DNA from: Tubiluchus corallicola
Lineage: Eukaryota; Priapulida; Priapulimorpha; Priapulimorphida; Tubiluchidae
NCBI GenBank assembly: GCA_030141605.1
Contig: JAQGDQ010000439.1
Span: 130,001 to 194,000 of the forward strand
Direction: 5' to 3'
DNA length: 64,000 nucleotides
The position numbers and the translations under genes were made by a program. Every line of letters starts with the position of its first letter. Positions within the stretch are counted from its first letter, which is position 1. A model generated the notes under the pieces. That model saw nothing but the letters and a program-made list of their open reading frames with translations, searched no databases and had not been told where the DNA came from. Positions 48,041-61,640 of the stretch are shown piece after piece.

Positions 48041-48953
48041 TGAACAAGCGATTTTTTGGCAAAACTGTTTTTCGTAAGTTACAAGGGTGCTTGACCAATT
48101 TGACGTGACACTTCGAAATCACTGAGCGCACAACACACAATATCATAGGCTCTTGTAATCTTGCTTGTGTAAACATGCTACCGTTACTTGGTCTTAATGT
48201 TAATTTAATAAAATTAAATAATTTAGAAACGCAAAATAGAGCCTTCGTCTTAGGTAATCAGAACATATAAACAATATATACGTGTTCTGAAATGGATTTC
48301 ATAACCAAATTTAGAGGTGATAATGTCTCGAATGGGTATGATTGACTCAGAATACTGTATTCTGAAGTAAACTGAAACAAGTAAAGGACATAATAGAAAG
48401 ACAGTCCTCTGTTGGCCAACTATGCTTTTGCCAACCCAAGAGCTGATTACGATAAATCAATGCTACACTGCAGTGCATGGGATTGTGCTTTATTAATGAT
48501 AATAATTAACGATATTTTATGTGATGCGCATATATAATGTAATGTGATAATACATTAATGTGCATAAATCAGCAATTATAGTCAGCAGATGCATTATAAA
48601 ACAGTTCTACAATAAGAATGACTGCAGTAAAATTTAAGAATACAATAAAAATTCACAAGGCAACTAATTAAACGATATTGCAAAAATCAGCTTTAGGACT
48701 CACACTAGTTAAACGTTACAGTAAACAGATAAACAATTAAAACTGTTAAAATCAGCAATATATTACTTTACAACAAAGTAGATGAACATTTAACGTTTAA
48801 AGGATCAATAAGGCAAATAAAGTTCATTCGTCTCCAGAAGCTTTTAGATCAGATTTCCCATTCTTAACGCTAATATTAGCGATCTGTTATTTGCTTTATG
48901 TAATTCATATTTTTATGTAATTATACATATAGTTAGGTGTTTTACTGCATTTC

Positions 48954-48990
48954 ATGTGCCACAAAGGTTTTTATTACCTTTGTGACACAT
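48954..48990. repeat. Hairpin with 15-bp stem
   Basis: ATGTGCCACAAAGGT and its near-perfect inverse ACCTTTGTGACACAT are separated by about six bases. There is no T-run or gene end nearby that would make it a terminator. Confidence 0.7.
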
Positions 48991-49049
48991 TTAAATAGCT
49001 CCAAATTTATTAATTGAAGCTTTGCAAACTGATCTTTTCTTTCGTGTCG

Positions 49050-49275
49050 AATTTGACAAAGTGTTTGTCTAATTTAGTATTTTTGTCTAATTCTGTTAAA
49101 TTCTGCTTTTATTATGATTAATTTTGCAAAGTATGTTAATCTGTCGAATCTAATATTTTTGTCTAATGTTTGTTGAACTGTTGCTTTTATTCTGTCTAAA
49201 TTTACAAAGTAGTTCATGATTTGTCTCTTTTAGTATGTTTGTCAATTTTTTAGTTTTGTTTCATTTTAATGTATT
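49050..49275 (+). repeat. AT-rich minisatellite, unit about 75-78 bp
   Basis: CAAAGT...TTTTGTCTAAT blocks recur from about 49052, 49126 and 49204, giving nearly three diverged copies. Confidence 0.6.
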
Positions 49276-49959
49276 TTGTCCTATTTTATATTTTAACTAC
49301 TAGCAACATGCCATGGACCGTTATTGAAATATTGTGTATACAATTTGATGCATTCCATGTAAAAATTCTATTCTATTCTATTCAGAGCGTAAGGTGACAG
49401 GTAAGGTTACAGAGTTAAAAAAGTGCCAATGTTGCAATATTGCAGTTGAACAGGCCTTAATATTAGGAATGTAAAAGAACCAATTCATTTGCAAAAAAAT
49501 TATTTTTTACAAAACGCTTTTAGGTAAATTCTGGCGAACTTATTGACTATTTTGTTCTGATTTTCGTGTTTATATGTTAAGTATACGTCACTTCAAGCTC
49601 CACAATATACAGGAAACGATGTGCTGAGCAAAGCTCTTTGCGGGAGAATTATTTTGAATAATGTCAATTCAAGCTGCGTGAATAAGATCATCGTGCACTG
49701 GTTTTACTAGGTTGCTTGATGTGTTTTAGCTGATTGCAGCTGCAAATGGCAGCCTGCCTGATTCAACATTTTACTTGGCCTAATAAATATGAATAAATTC
49801 GTCTTTGCGAATTTAACTAGACTCATCCTTTATGAGGTAAGTGACAATATCGTGACTGCGCTCGATAGTTAAAATGCCTCACAGTATATGACAGCTTAGT
49901 ATGGTCTTATAGCATATTAGTAGTTGCATTACATTTAAACGTGTTCGTTGCAAAATTGC

Positions 49960-49960
<1 letters not shown>

Positions 49961-50013
<53 letters not shown>

Positions 50014-50040
50014 GTCATCGTCATCATCATCATCGTCATT

Positions 50041-50110
<70 letters not shown>

Positions 50111-50160
50111 CCATCGTTCATCGTTCATCGTTCATCGTTCATCGTTCATCGTTCATCGTC
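49961..50160 (+). repeat. (TCA)n microsatellite followed by a 7-bp tandem repeat
   Basis: About 50 TCA triplets (49961-50110) with a few TCG changes, then TCGTTCA repeated about six times to 50160. The poly-His and poly-Asp frames it yields are not genes. Confidence 0.97.
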
Positions 50161-50799
50161 ATAATCGACATTATTGTCGCCTTCGACGTCTTTGTTGACA
50201 TTTATCTTTACACAAAGTATGGTCATAGTTTAGTAAAACTGGTAGGCAACTGTGACAACTAGATTTTGAAACGCTTATAAAATCATCTGCATTAATTATT
50301 TTACTTTGAAAAGTGAAAACAGAACCATAATTGTGTTGAAAATAAGTATGCAAAAACTTTTTTGCTGAAATATGTGTACGAGGTTATACATTTTAAGAAT
50401 ATTCTTAATACCTAGCTAGCGGACTTGGACAATTGTTTGAATTTGTGAAATTGTAGTGGAAATGGTTTCTACAGCCAACTTTTTTCAAGTCTACATTTGG
50501 TAACTTTTCAGTATCAGCAGCATCCCTGATGAGTGTCTAAGGATGTGCTCTCTTCACATGAAATGCTGCAGCTTTATTAGTTGGATTTTGACTTTTGGAT
50601 CTTTGTTTTTGCCGATGGTTTCAGACCTAAGAGTTCTTAGGTCAGTCCCTGGCTAACCTCCATATAAGCGAACCAAAAATTCAGATCCAACTTGCTTGAT
50701 GATATTTTCTGGGGTGTTAAGGTTGCACATTTGGTCCAACATACCGGTTTTCGCAATTACTATCACAAATTATACACCATTTTTAAAGTCAAATTATTG

Positions 50800-51078
50800 T
50801 TAGTGTAAATGCTTTTTAGGAGCAGGCTCACTTTTAGATTTTGTGGCATCACTTCCACTCCTCTTCAAGTGCCTTTCTAAGTTCAAGTAGCTTTTTGATG
50901 TACAATTTGTTGTACAAATGTTGTGAAACTTAATAGTGAAATTTGGGTTTTTATTTAAGGGAATCCTGCAGCTTGCTATGAGATTACCATTTTGCTGGTT
51001 GCTTGATTCAATTATTGTTTTAATACTTTTTTTCACGTCTAGTGAACAATAGAATCTTGTCACAGATAAAATAGCCAA
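50800..51078 (-). pseudogene. Possible fragment of a transposon-encoded zinc-finger protein
   Basis: A 92-codon frame includes HNICTTNCTSKSYLNLERHL followed by KRSG, spaced like a C2H2-type finger (C-x4-C ... H), then a Lys/Ser/Pro tail ending KKHLH. Such fingers occur in invertebrate transposon proteins. No continuation was found on either side, so a decayed fragment or chance is possible. Confidence 0.2.
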
Positions 51079-51079
51079 A

Positions 51080-54000
51080 ACTTTTTATTTGCAAGATTCA
51101 TTGTTCACTTCTTAATTGTTGCTAAAGCTGAAACAGAACACTTATTGCAATGCAGAATATGGCAGACAAACATCCTGGTATTTTACATGTGGTGCCATCT
51201 TGAGTTATAACAAATGCTAGGATAAAGGGCATTTTTGGCAATTTGGCGCACTACATTGAAAAATAAGCATGAATCATTCACTTTGTCCGTGTATAAAGAA
51301 CAATTAAAAGTTATAAGTTAGTAAACTATATCCTGAACAACATAATGTTTGGTTAACTTAGTTTCAAATCACTGTTTTAGAAATGCCCAAGCTTGCAAGC
51401 TTGGCATTAACCAGAATCTTTAAGTACACGTAACGAACAAACAAATTCGGCAAAGAAAGTTTACACTGCTTTTTACGCTTACGTCAAATTCTTGGATTGT
51501 GTACCGGACTATCAGGTTTGTTACCAAAAGTTTGGGCGACTCACAAATGAAATGAATACTGCACAATGATACAATGACAGGCTACAAGCTAGAAAATATG
51601 AAGGTACAAGTCAAATCCAGTCACAAAATCAGCCGGTAGCTTCGCATCAAATTGGTTGAATTTGTGTAACATTTAAAATAAGCTCACGTCATTATGTTCG
51701 AATTTAGCGTCATTCTAATCAAATTCTGCGTGGTAATTTTCACCAACAACTACATGTTCTGCATCGACCATCAAGTTAACAGCTTTATAATGCAAGATCT
51801 ATTTATTTTACTGTGGACAAGCATTTTAAGTAACTGTAAGTAAAATTTGCCTAAGCCAAACAATTCACCAACTTCAGGTCACTGTCAACATATTACAAGT
51901 AGGTAAAGGTGTAACTGGAAATAATTACTGATTTTTACGTCGTTTGATATCGTTCATGCTAAACATAACGAGTTTCCTACTTTCTCTCTTTGCTGGGATC
52001 TTAAATCGGGAAGCCTTTAAAGGGGACGTCTGTAAGACCACTTATTCTGCAGATTCCGTATGTATGTGTGGGCAGCCATGACTGAAATTGCAGCACTGGA
52101 TATGATGTTGCAACTAATTAAAACGAAATGAGTCTGGCAGTTTTATGTGAAGCATGATTGCCGTGACATTTGCGAAAGAATCATTAAATGGAAAGAATTA
52201 TTTGAAAAGACTATGCTTTAGGCGATATGAGTTGCTGCTTGTCGTTATTTATTTTATTTTATTTCATATTCATTAAAAATATACGTTAAAAGAATAAATT
52301 ATAAAACAATAAAAACATGAATGTCATGAGGAGAGACGTGACATGAGAATGACATGAATGAATGTCAGGAGGAGAAACGTAAAGACACAAGCGACTTACA
52401 TATTGCACACAAGCCATTTACCAAAATTCAAAAACATTAATCTATTTTTCAAAAGTTTAGAATTGCCTGCAGTGACCAAAGGTGCATCATTTACTGAACT
52501 GGGTAAGGAATTCCATACTTGAACAACAGGGTTGGAGAAGAAAAACCCAAACCTTTTTTATTCGTGCTACGAACGTACAGCTTGGGACTATGGTTAAATT
52601 TTGTCCTATCAGTGAATGCTCTAGCAAATTTTTTTTCGGGATTTAAATCCACATCCCTATTAATTATTTTGTATCACATGACTAAATCGTTTAGCAATCG
52701 TCTCTCTCTAACGATCTTAAATGAATGTTTTTGAGTCCTTCTGGGCTGGTTTCGTTTGTGAAATTTAATGTCTTTGCACATTTTCAATAACATTGGTTTT
52801 CAACAACAAGACACATAAAAGATTCCCAAGTAGGCTACACCGGGGCTGAATGTAACACGCGCATGTTGAAGCAGCCTTTATGGGAGCTTTAACCGTTACC
52901 ATTGTCTAAGAGTTCACGGGAAAACTAGGTAATGGTGACCTTTGAATAGCCTTTATATTACATCCATGTCAGTAATGTCGAGGTTAGTGCAGCAGAGAAC
53001 TGAGCTCTAGGCAGTTTTAACAACTGAAGGTAAATTTTTGCTTTTTTAGAATGTTTGGTCTACTAATTAAAGTACGCTATTAAGTAGTAAATAAGAAAGT
53101 ACTAAGTTTCAAGTACGCTGTGCTATAGCAAGTTTTCCTAAAACACTGTCTGGTAAGTTAGAATCGCCTATGATAACAATAGGCAAACTGGTATCACTTA
53201 AAAACGAAGCAAAATCAAAACAATAATGAAAAAACATTGTGATGCATCAGTAGAATAGTTTGGCGGTCTGTTGATCACCATCAAAAAGAAAGAAAGAGCC
53301 CAAGTGCAGAAACATTCAGACAGACAAGTAAGCCATCAGATTTTGTTGTACAATTTCCCCGTTTTCGTACTCATGCTTCATTTTTGCTCATACAATAGGC
53401 TCTAGATGGTACGTTTTATACAATGGAATAATTACGCTTGTTCATTTAACATAAAAAATATGGTCGTTTGAAAGACAATTTAATTGGAATAATTGTTCTG
53501 TAAAGTTGACTCGCATGATGAATAAGCTGATATAGAAAATAACTACATTGCATTATGGTCTACTTGCTTTGTCATTTCAGTTATGGAATCAGGTCAAACG
53601 ACAAGCTTATAGTCAGTTAGGCAGTGCTGTTAACCAAAAAGAAGGAATGACTGGATTCAGTTTCCAAACTTTCACCAACAATAAGTTATTCTGACTAACA
53701 TTCTGCCATTTTATTAGTCGGAAGGAAGGAAATAATATCAAAGTTGATTATTCTCACACAATGGTCACTTTTTGACACCTTACTGACTGCTTGTCTTTCT
53801 GCCTGATGACTGACTAGTTAATTTACTTATTCATTGACAGACTCTAACTTAAATAGGATTGTTCTTTTACCTGTAGCACATATTGATGTGATATTGCTAT
53901 TTCTTGGAAATTACTAAATTTTGAAGTAGGAATTGACCTTTTCCATGAAGAAATTTCTCAAAGTGACTCAGGCGCGCATAACTAATTCACGCGAACTAAC

Positions 54001-54500
54001 AAAAAGATTGATGATTTAATTGTTTATGCTGATCTATTATTAATGTCTAATGCACATGCTGGCTTTCGTGACGAATGAACTCATTTTTCTCGACAAATGA
54101 GCATTCGTTTGACAAATAAATATTCTTTTTGTGTATAGTGTATGTGGATATTATTTCCAACGTCTTTCATTATTTTTGAACATTTTTTTAAAATTACCAA
54201 CAATTACAACAGAAATCTAAATAATAATTTTGTGGCTCTGTCTACGATTTATGAGAAATTCAGTAGCGTTAAACTTGGCTTCGTAAATCTGCTGCAGCAA
54301 TTTGAATTTACGCTTATATACGATGCTCTTTTGTGAGTATAGCCACGCAGTGATTTTACACCTCATATATAAGCTGGGCGACAGGCAGTGGTGTCTGTAC
54401 GAGAACTTACTTCCTTGCTGTCATCCATGGCACACAGTTGTAGGTAGGTACAATTTATTTTTTATAAATGTATACAATTTTGTGCGTAATAAATAACAAA
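51080..54500. other. Gene-poor spacer
   Basis: No supported gene. A near-duplicate segment (GAATGTCA.GAGGAGA.ACGT) occurs twice at 52320-52380. The 52519-52734 (+) frame, and the sequence around it, read like an old interspersed repeat but I cannot classify it. Confidence 0.4.
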
Positions 54501-54502
54501 GT

Positions 54503-54629
54503 AATAAATAAATAAATAAATAAATAAATAAATGAATGAATGAATGAATGAATGAATGAATGAATGAATGAATGAATGAATGAATGAATGAATGAATGAA
54601 TGAATGAATAAATAAATAAATAAATAAGT
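54503..54629 (+). repeat. (AATA)n(AATG)n microsatellite
   Basis: Tetranucleotide runs AATA, then AATG (about 20 units), then AATA again. Confidence 0.97.
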
Positions 54630-54695
54630 AAAAGAATAAAGAATCAATATACTAGCATAGGCACAAAACTTCACATGTAGACTCAAGAAAATCGT

Positions 54696-55058
54696 TACAG
54701 ATACGGATACAGATACAGATACAGATACATACCGGGTGGCGTAGCTCTATGGTAGCGTGCTCGCTTGCCACCCGGGGAGGTCGCGGGTTTAACTCTAAAC
54801 CGAGCCAAAGACTTGAAAAATGGTACCGCTGGTTCTTCGACCAAGCATGCGGGTTTATTGAAGTAACGTGCGGGTAATAATAGACCACCTTGGAAATAAG
54901 TATTGAGTTACTTAAGGTGCTGCCCGTGGACTATGTCCTAAACGAAATTATTATTATTATACAGATACAGATATAGATACAGATATAGATACAGATACAG
55001 ATACAGATATAGATACAGATACAGATACAGATACAGATACAGATACAGATACAGATAC
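54696..55058 (+). repeat. (ACAGAT)n hexanucleotide microsatellite split by a SINE
   Basis: ACAGAT units run 54696-54730 and again 54961-55058, with the SINE at 54734-54960 between. Sparse ACAGAT/TATAGAT changes occur in the right half. Confidence 0.9.
54734..54960 (+). mobile_element. tRNA-derived SINE
   Basis: The head GGGTGGCGTAGCTCTATGG resembles a tRNA with a pol III A box, and GGTCGCGGGTTTAACTC holds a B-box-like GGTTTAACTC. A tRNA-unrelated body (CAAAGACTTGAAAAATGGTA) follows, and the end is a short (ATT)n tail. The body is shared with 61640-61800. Confidence 0.75.
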
Positions 55059-55059
55059 A

Positions 55060-56060
55060 AAAACAAATTTATTTTCCCATACGCACATGGTTGGTATTCA
55101 GCCATGCACAAGATTTTGATCCGACTTAGCCGCACACCAAAAGTTATGGCCCTAGCGCAACAACGAAAAAACAAGAAACCCCGCCCACATCGTAACCTTT
55201 GCCTTTGACCCGGGGATTATGGTTTCATATAGACATAAATACCCCTGCCAGGAGGGTGTGGCCTGCGAAGTTTCGCGTTCGTAGCCCTGTGCGTTTTTGA
55301 GTTATTAAAGAAACAAAACTGCCGGAAAAATACTAAATAAACAAAAACTGAGGACAAATCAAGAAAATTCTGCTGTGCCGTTTGTATAGTAGAATCTTGA
55401 TTATGAAAATCAGAATCTATAGCGTGAGCTATCAAGCAAGGTGAAGTTGTGAGTACATTTCAAGAAACTTTCCTAGTAAATTTCTCATCACTTCAATTTA
55501 ATGACTGACTTTTGGCATTTATACGCGCAAAGGGAATCCAAGAATGCTTACAACAAATTCTGCACAGTGCTCAGCTAGCCATTATTATGTGCTTGATTTA
55601 ATGAGAACGGACGGACGAACATTCTAACGAGATTAGCGTCTACAAACTCAACCAGGGACTCACTGGGACTGCTATACTTAATTGAATCGACGAGTGTGGC
55701 TAATAACGGGTTTGGTAACATGACTGGAATAATTATAGAAAACGAAGCCGTTGCCTGCTTGAACACTTCATGTCTTTTTACTTCAGGTGTTGAATTGAGC
55801 AATTAAATTCGAAAAGCTGCATGGAGGATAGTACAGTACAATGATTGCATGAAGATAGTCTCTTTTTGGTGATAATTAGGAGGTTTTTCTTCTCTTGTTT
55901 TTTCCTCAAAAATGGCTTAAGACAGTATACTAGGACATGTACGAGCTGTACAAAGCTGTAACGTTTAATGTTATATGTATGGAGTTTGTAGAAGTTGTAG
56001 CTCATTGCCTTCCAACATATATAGGTGTTAGCGTAACTATTTAACAATGTAGTATTATGG
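55060..56060. other. No gene seen
   Basis: The GC-richer block 55130-55300 (CCCCGCCCACATCG, GGCCTGCGAAGTTTCGCG) stands out from the AT-rich surroundings and may be a repeat fragment. The minus-strand frames at 55217-55435, 55575-55802 and 55778-56065 are not recognised. Confidence 0.4.
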
Positions 56061-56068
56061 CACAAAAT

Positions 56069-57353
56069 GCTGCATTATATCACAAATTACAAAATTCGTG
56101 ATTATGTAACAAAATTTACGTCATTATGCAGTAATCATTATGTAACAATGTTGCGTCATTCTGTAACAATCGTTAAGTAATAAAAATGGTTCATTATGTA
56201 ACAAGATAGTCCGGGTTTATCGGTCTGTTTTGTCATAGTCTCGATATGTCCTGATTATTGGACTGGGCCAGTTTCTTTCTGTTCTAGATACTGGCTGACT
56301 CTGGCTCGGTCCGGTGTGCTCTGTGACTGCTCGGTCGGGAGTCTAGTCTGTCTGAGGTATGTTTCTTCTGGATTTATCAGAGGTTTGGTCTGTGGCTGGT
56401 TTGCTTGGGGTTTGGTCTATCTGAGGTTTGAATTGTTAGATGTTTCCTCCATAGCTTTCAGTTTGCGGTCTGATCTGTGAACATCTGCTAAGATCTAGTC
56501 TGTCTGTCAATGATCTGTGGTTGGTCTGGTCTGTCTGAAATCAGGTCTACCTGAACTCTGATCTGTCAGAGGTCTGTTTTATGGCTCGTCATTCTAGCTC
56601 GGCTAGTCTGGTCTGTTTGAGGTTTGATCAGTCAGAGGTCTTGTTTGTGGCATGTGCTGGATCTGGTCAGTGAGCGGTCCAATTGCTCGGCGAGTCTGGC
56701 CTGGCTGGGCTTTAAACCAAAATTGAAAAATTGAGCTCTTTTATGGACAGCGAATTAGTCCACAGTATGTTATAGTCTGTGCACAATTTCTGATTCTTAC
56801 GAATGAACTTATGGTAACTTTCAAAGATAAATGTGTACAAAAATTTCCTCAACGTAAGACAAAGAACTAGGAACCAGATCCAGAATATCATTTCTCGTTT
56901 GCGACCATCTTTCAGTTTCTCTCATTGACAAACCTATACCCATGTCAAACGGGACTTCCGGTTCACATCCGGATAGATCCGGCTCAGACAAACTGGACGT
57001 CTGATAGACTAGTACAGACCAGACTACTGACAGGAAAACCTCTGGTATACCAGACTCCAGACCAGAGCAGATAGAAGTGGAGCCAGATGTTCATCCAGAA
57101 CAGGAAGGAACTGACCCCGTCTAATAATAATTAGACTACATCCAGATCATGACAATACCCGACCGCAGGGTCACAAATTGCGATTCACAATCATAGCTAC
57201 TTTAGTCTGCTGCATAATGCAATATTTTCTGTTACAATAATATGTCAAAAATATTACATAAAAATTTTACGAAGTGATCTAAAACTTTTGTTACGTAATG
57301 ATAAATTTTGTGCTTTGGTATACACTGCAGTAATTTTTCTCACATAATGCTGC
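56069..57353. mobile_element. Foldback element with repetitive inverted arms (about 1.3 kb)
   Basis: GCTGCATTATATCACAAATT (from 56069) is the inverted partner of AATTTTTCTCACATAATGC (to about 57353). Inside, the left arm has about four repeats of CATTATGTAACA (56100-56205), mirrored by TGTTAC(A/G)TAATG-type motifs on the right (57225-57310). The left arm then carries a long degenerate GGTCTGTCTGAGGTTTG array (56215-56700), and the right arm its complement, CAGACCAGACTACTGACAGG-like (56970-57130). There is no transposase frame. Confidence 0.65.
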
Positions 57354-57359
57354 GGGAAC

Positions 57360-60300
57360 GTGAAATTTGAGCATCAATAAATTACCTATTTCTTTTATTT
57401 TTATTTATTAAATTTTTAATGACTTACTTTAATTTTCTCTCTCACAATATTTTTTTAAAAATCATCGTTTCCTAGGAATCATCGTTAAATATATCCGGCA
57501 ATAAATTATGTTACATGCATAACAGCTAAACCCAATCAACTGACTTTCTAATTTTCACTTTAATTCAGAATTTTTATGCGTAGCTTTTAAAAAAGGAATG
57601 AAGCAGAAGACACCACAAGTTTGCCTTAGCATTTTATTAAAATATGACAGCGTTTTCACTCAAAAACATCTAGTGAATCACAAAAACAGTAAATACCAGA
57701 AATGTGAGTCTCAAAAAACTATTCACAACAAAACTGACCGTTGGTATAATTAGTGCAGCAATTTAACTAGCATTATATTTCAACATAGGAAAAACGTATA
57801 TGATAGAAGAGACTGTGTGGTGCATATCAAATTCTTCTATAGTTCGTTATAATGTTTATTGTTTAACCACCTCGTTAATAAAGATTACCACAAATTTAAT
57901 ATAGCTCTATTTGCTAGTAGGCCAGTACAGCAGAATTAATTTGTTATCACTGTAATGATAATAAGTATTTATTTTGGAGACTGGGACGTATTAGTAAATC
58001 TCTCCTCAAAGCCGTATGTAGCTGCATAAAAACGTTTGATTTCTTTGCTTTATTTTATATCCAGAGTTGTCATTTTTAGGCTGGAAAACACACAACAGAA
58101 ACCCGACAATTAAGAAAGAATAACTACAACTTTGCTTTCATTATGTTTCTTAGTAGTCAAGCTACAGTTTAGCATTATCATTATTAACCTATCAAGGGAA
58201 AATGGCCCACCTTATTTTCTCCTTCACCACCAATATGACTGCTTTAATTTTTCCGAGTTTGAAAAAAAACATGGTGTGCGCGACAGAAAACAGGATACGT
58301 ACATCCTGTTTTTGAAAATCAGGAAAATTGGGTAATCATTAAAGCAGACTTTTGATGGTACTGTTTGAATGAAAAACAAGACGGGCCATTGCCCTTTCGC
58401 ACTTTGGCAGTAGGGTCGGGTCACGCAACAAATATCAACTTAAGCCTGCCTTTAAGAGAGCTTTTCCGGTATGTAGTGTACCAAAATGTAAAAAAGTGCT
58501 ATCAACAACTCTCTGATATCTAGACCAAAAGTCGATGTACCCTACTAATTACGTTACACATATCCCCTTTGAAAAGGAAAAAGAATCTAAGATGACTAGC
58601 TTTTGCAGCCCAGGCATAACATCTTACTGCTTCTTCTGGAGATTCAGGAAAGATGCAATAACCAGCTGTGCAGACAATAACTGTGAATATGTTTGCCTTG
58701 GTAGGCCCCTAGAATTTGAATTCTATATGGATAGTACACATACTCAGTGAAGTAAGATTATCATTAATGAAAAATTCACTAGTTGAGCCGAGTCTAGTTC
58801 TGGTTATACACCGTAATTTGAGCTGGCTTATTGAAAACAATACCATGTAAGATGAAATCAAAATGAAAGGGATTAACCGTGCACGATATACAGCAACTTT
58901 TTGTCATGAAAAATGTTTGAGTTAAGCAATAAGAACCATTTTCGTTACTCACGCTGAGCCCCAGATAGTTTAGAGAAAATTTACTAGGCGATTAACCTGA
59001 TGGACTATAGAAATCCTACACATGCTAATAATGTGGATACTCACCCACAGCTAGGAGGCTTAAGCAGTGAATCCAAGCAACAAGTCTGCACAATAACGTG
59101 TAAACGTGTTATGAAGCCAGGTTTCGTATGGCTTCTTGGCTAAACCACTGAGGACGGATGAGTTCACGAGATTTGCGGCAAAGAAGTAGCATATGAAACA
59201 ACGATTACTTAGACTATAGTAGACTAGTACTGCCCGCTGTGTTTGCTAGAACATAGATTTTTAGATTATTTTTAGTAGTTTTTCTATTAGGCACTAAATG
59301 AAATGAATGATTTGCAGTTTTGGCAAAACGATTAACCAAGTAGTATCACGGCTACAGAAAAAATAGGATTGCTAACGAAATTCTTGTTTTGACCAATTAC
59401 ACCGTATATACATTAGCTAGATCAAAATATTGTACTGTATCCCTCTTGACATGTTTCATGTCCCATAGAAGGCTTGCAAAACGTCCTGTAAATTGTGTAG
59501 AAAGATGTGATAATTTTGACAGTTTGTCCAAAATGGCAAAACTGGAAATTTTTAAATTTAATAGATTTTTGGACCAAATTTCTGAAAAGTGGATTAAGAA
59601 AAGGCAAAAATGCCGAAATATGTGCAAGGCGGCTATGACCCGACTACATGATCAGTGACTTGACCAGGTGGCATAATTTTACCACATGTAAGCTGTTTTC
59701 ATATGCTTTACATTGAAAAATGTTCGATTTTGAACATATGTATGTGGTAGAATTAATATACCAACGCACTGGCATGTTGGCATAAACGCCTTTTCTCGGT
59801 TTATTTGCCGTTTAATTTGTCTCATATGGACGCTGTGATTGTGTTTTAATTATATTCGAGATGGATTTTGTCAGTCGATTAAGAGCGGCACAGTTATTAT
59901 CTGTACGTTTGTGATTTCAAAACGCTCATCAACTCAAGCCAACATAAACCCGATGATTCGGGACAGTTTACCACGTTGAAAGGTGATTTTTAATACCAAA
60001 GATTAATAAAAATGATAAAAATCTAGAATGGAAATGTTGTAAAATGTCGTTGGTCATTTAAAACACTCATAATAACTCACGTTTGTACGCCAGCTCGCTG
60101 TCGCGCAAATAAAAGAACGCTGCTGAAAGAGGTTTAGTGGTTTATCAATCCAGCGCCACCTGTTTGTTTTCGCTGTAAATGTAGAGAAAATGTCTTTGAA
60201 ACGAAAATTCTGTTTTTAGATAAGTAAGGTGGATTTTTTGTGCAAATATAGCGTGCTCTGGTTTTGAACGATTTCAGCCAAGGTGAAGATTTTTCTTTAA

Positions 60301-61640
60301 TATTAAGTGGCTTTCTGGTGTAAAAATTTTGGCCTACAGCTTAAAGTTAGGTACTTTTCCCACAGTAATTTCAAGTTCATCAAGTTTTTCTAATTAACTT
60401 TTAGGTAAGATTCAATAAATTTAATCAATATGTGTGTGGCACAAAAAAGAAGAAATACACCGAATAACATTACACAAAACTGAAAAAAGCTTGCACAGAG
60501 TTTGCAATAATATGATACTATAAATACATTTCAAAACTGCTGTGATTTAACTAGGAATTAGATTGTAAATGAGATAAGGGTAAGCGAAGAAATGGTAGAT
60601 TTGGTGGCACTTGTCAGTTCAAGCATGCCAGTGGCACTAAACTGCTTTAATTCGAAATTCGCTTTGCCAGGTAGGTCCCAATAGCTTGTTATTTCTCGAT
60701 TTCGCTTGTAAGGATTGAAAATATTGTTTAACTATTTGAAATCCCAAGAAGATTACATAATAATTCCTGCCGGAAACACGGATTTTCATATTTATTATAG
60801 TGCGTCCTTGAATCATTGTCATTCTTCCCTTACGGTAGCACATTATCCTCATACAGTTAAGCTTAGACAAAGACGTTTGAAGACTTTGATAAGATTAACA
60901 AGGCTGATTATTCAGCTGCATCTCGCAATAATTTACTCATTGTCGCACGCGAATGTATAATCAAATCACCATCATCAATTTTTATGATAATTAATTTTTC
61001 TTTCGTTGATATTTATATGTACAACAGAACACCGAGCACAACTGGTACTTTATCAGTGTTTGTCACTTTTGTTACAGATATTGTGGTTCCTGGTTCACTT
61101 GTGCTTCTCTTAAAAGCAACCAGTCAAGCCTTTAATGTACGTTAGCAGGTTGATGAAATGTGGCTTATTACAAATATCAATATAGTGTTTGAACCGGCAG
61201 GTGGTCTGGTCAATGTAGTGATCGAGACATCTATAACAGAAATAATTAAATATACTGCATTAGCTGGGGCTTCCTTTCTATCCTTTTCAGTAACTTCTTC
61301 TGTTTTTTTTTAATTAGTTTTCTTGTTGTCAGTGACGAATTGACTATTATATGGGGGGGGGGGGGAGTTAAATGGCGTAAGAGATGTTGTACAAAAATCA
61401 ACACAGTTGCCCACGCATAAATCAGTAAACAGAAAATAGTACAGAAGATACTAGTAAATTACGATGCTCAGTTAAATCGTACAGTAACGTGCGATGTTAA
61501 ATCTGATTTCATATTTATAAAGTGAAAAAAAATGAAAGCGAAAAATTCTAGCATAAGAATAATAAGCAACACTAATGCTATGACTAACATAATAATAGAA
61601 TAGGCAATTATTGTTAAAAGAGACGTTGCATCAGCTATTC
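57360..61640. other. Gene-poor spacer
   Basis: No supported gene. The short frames at 58132-58335, 58535-58750, 59389-59658 and 60715-60960 lack domains and splice context. A 13-base G run is at 61353-61365. Confidence 0.4.

Noticed and set aside
48954-48990. Hairpin considered as a terminator or small RNA
   Set aside because: No adjacent gene end or T-run, and no conservation evidence. Kept only as a repeat.
49879-50262. Poly-Asp, poly-His and poly-Ile frames
   Set aside because: These are readings of the (TCA)n microsatellite.
54462-55174. Poly-HSFI, ICICIC and LYLYLY frames
   Set aside because: These are readings of AATG and ACAGAT microsatellites.
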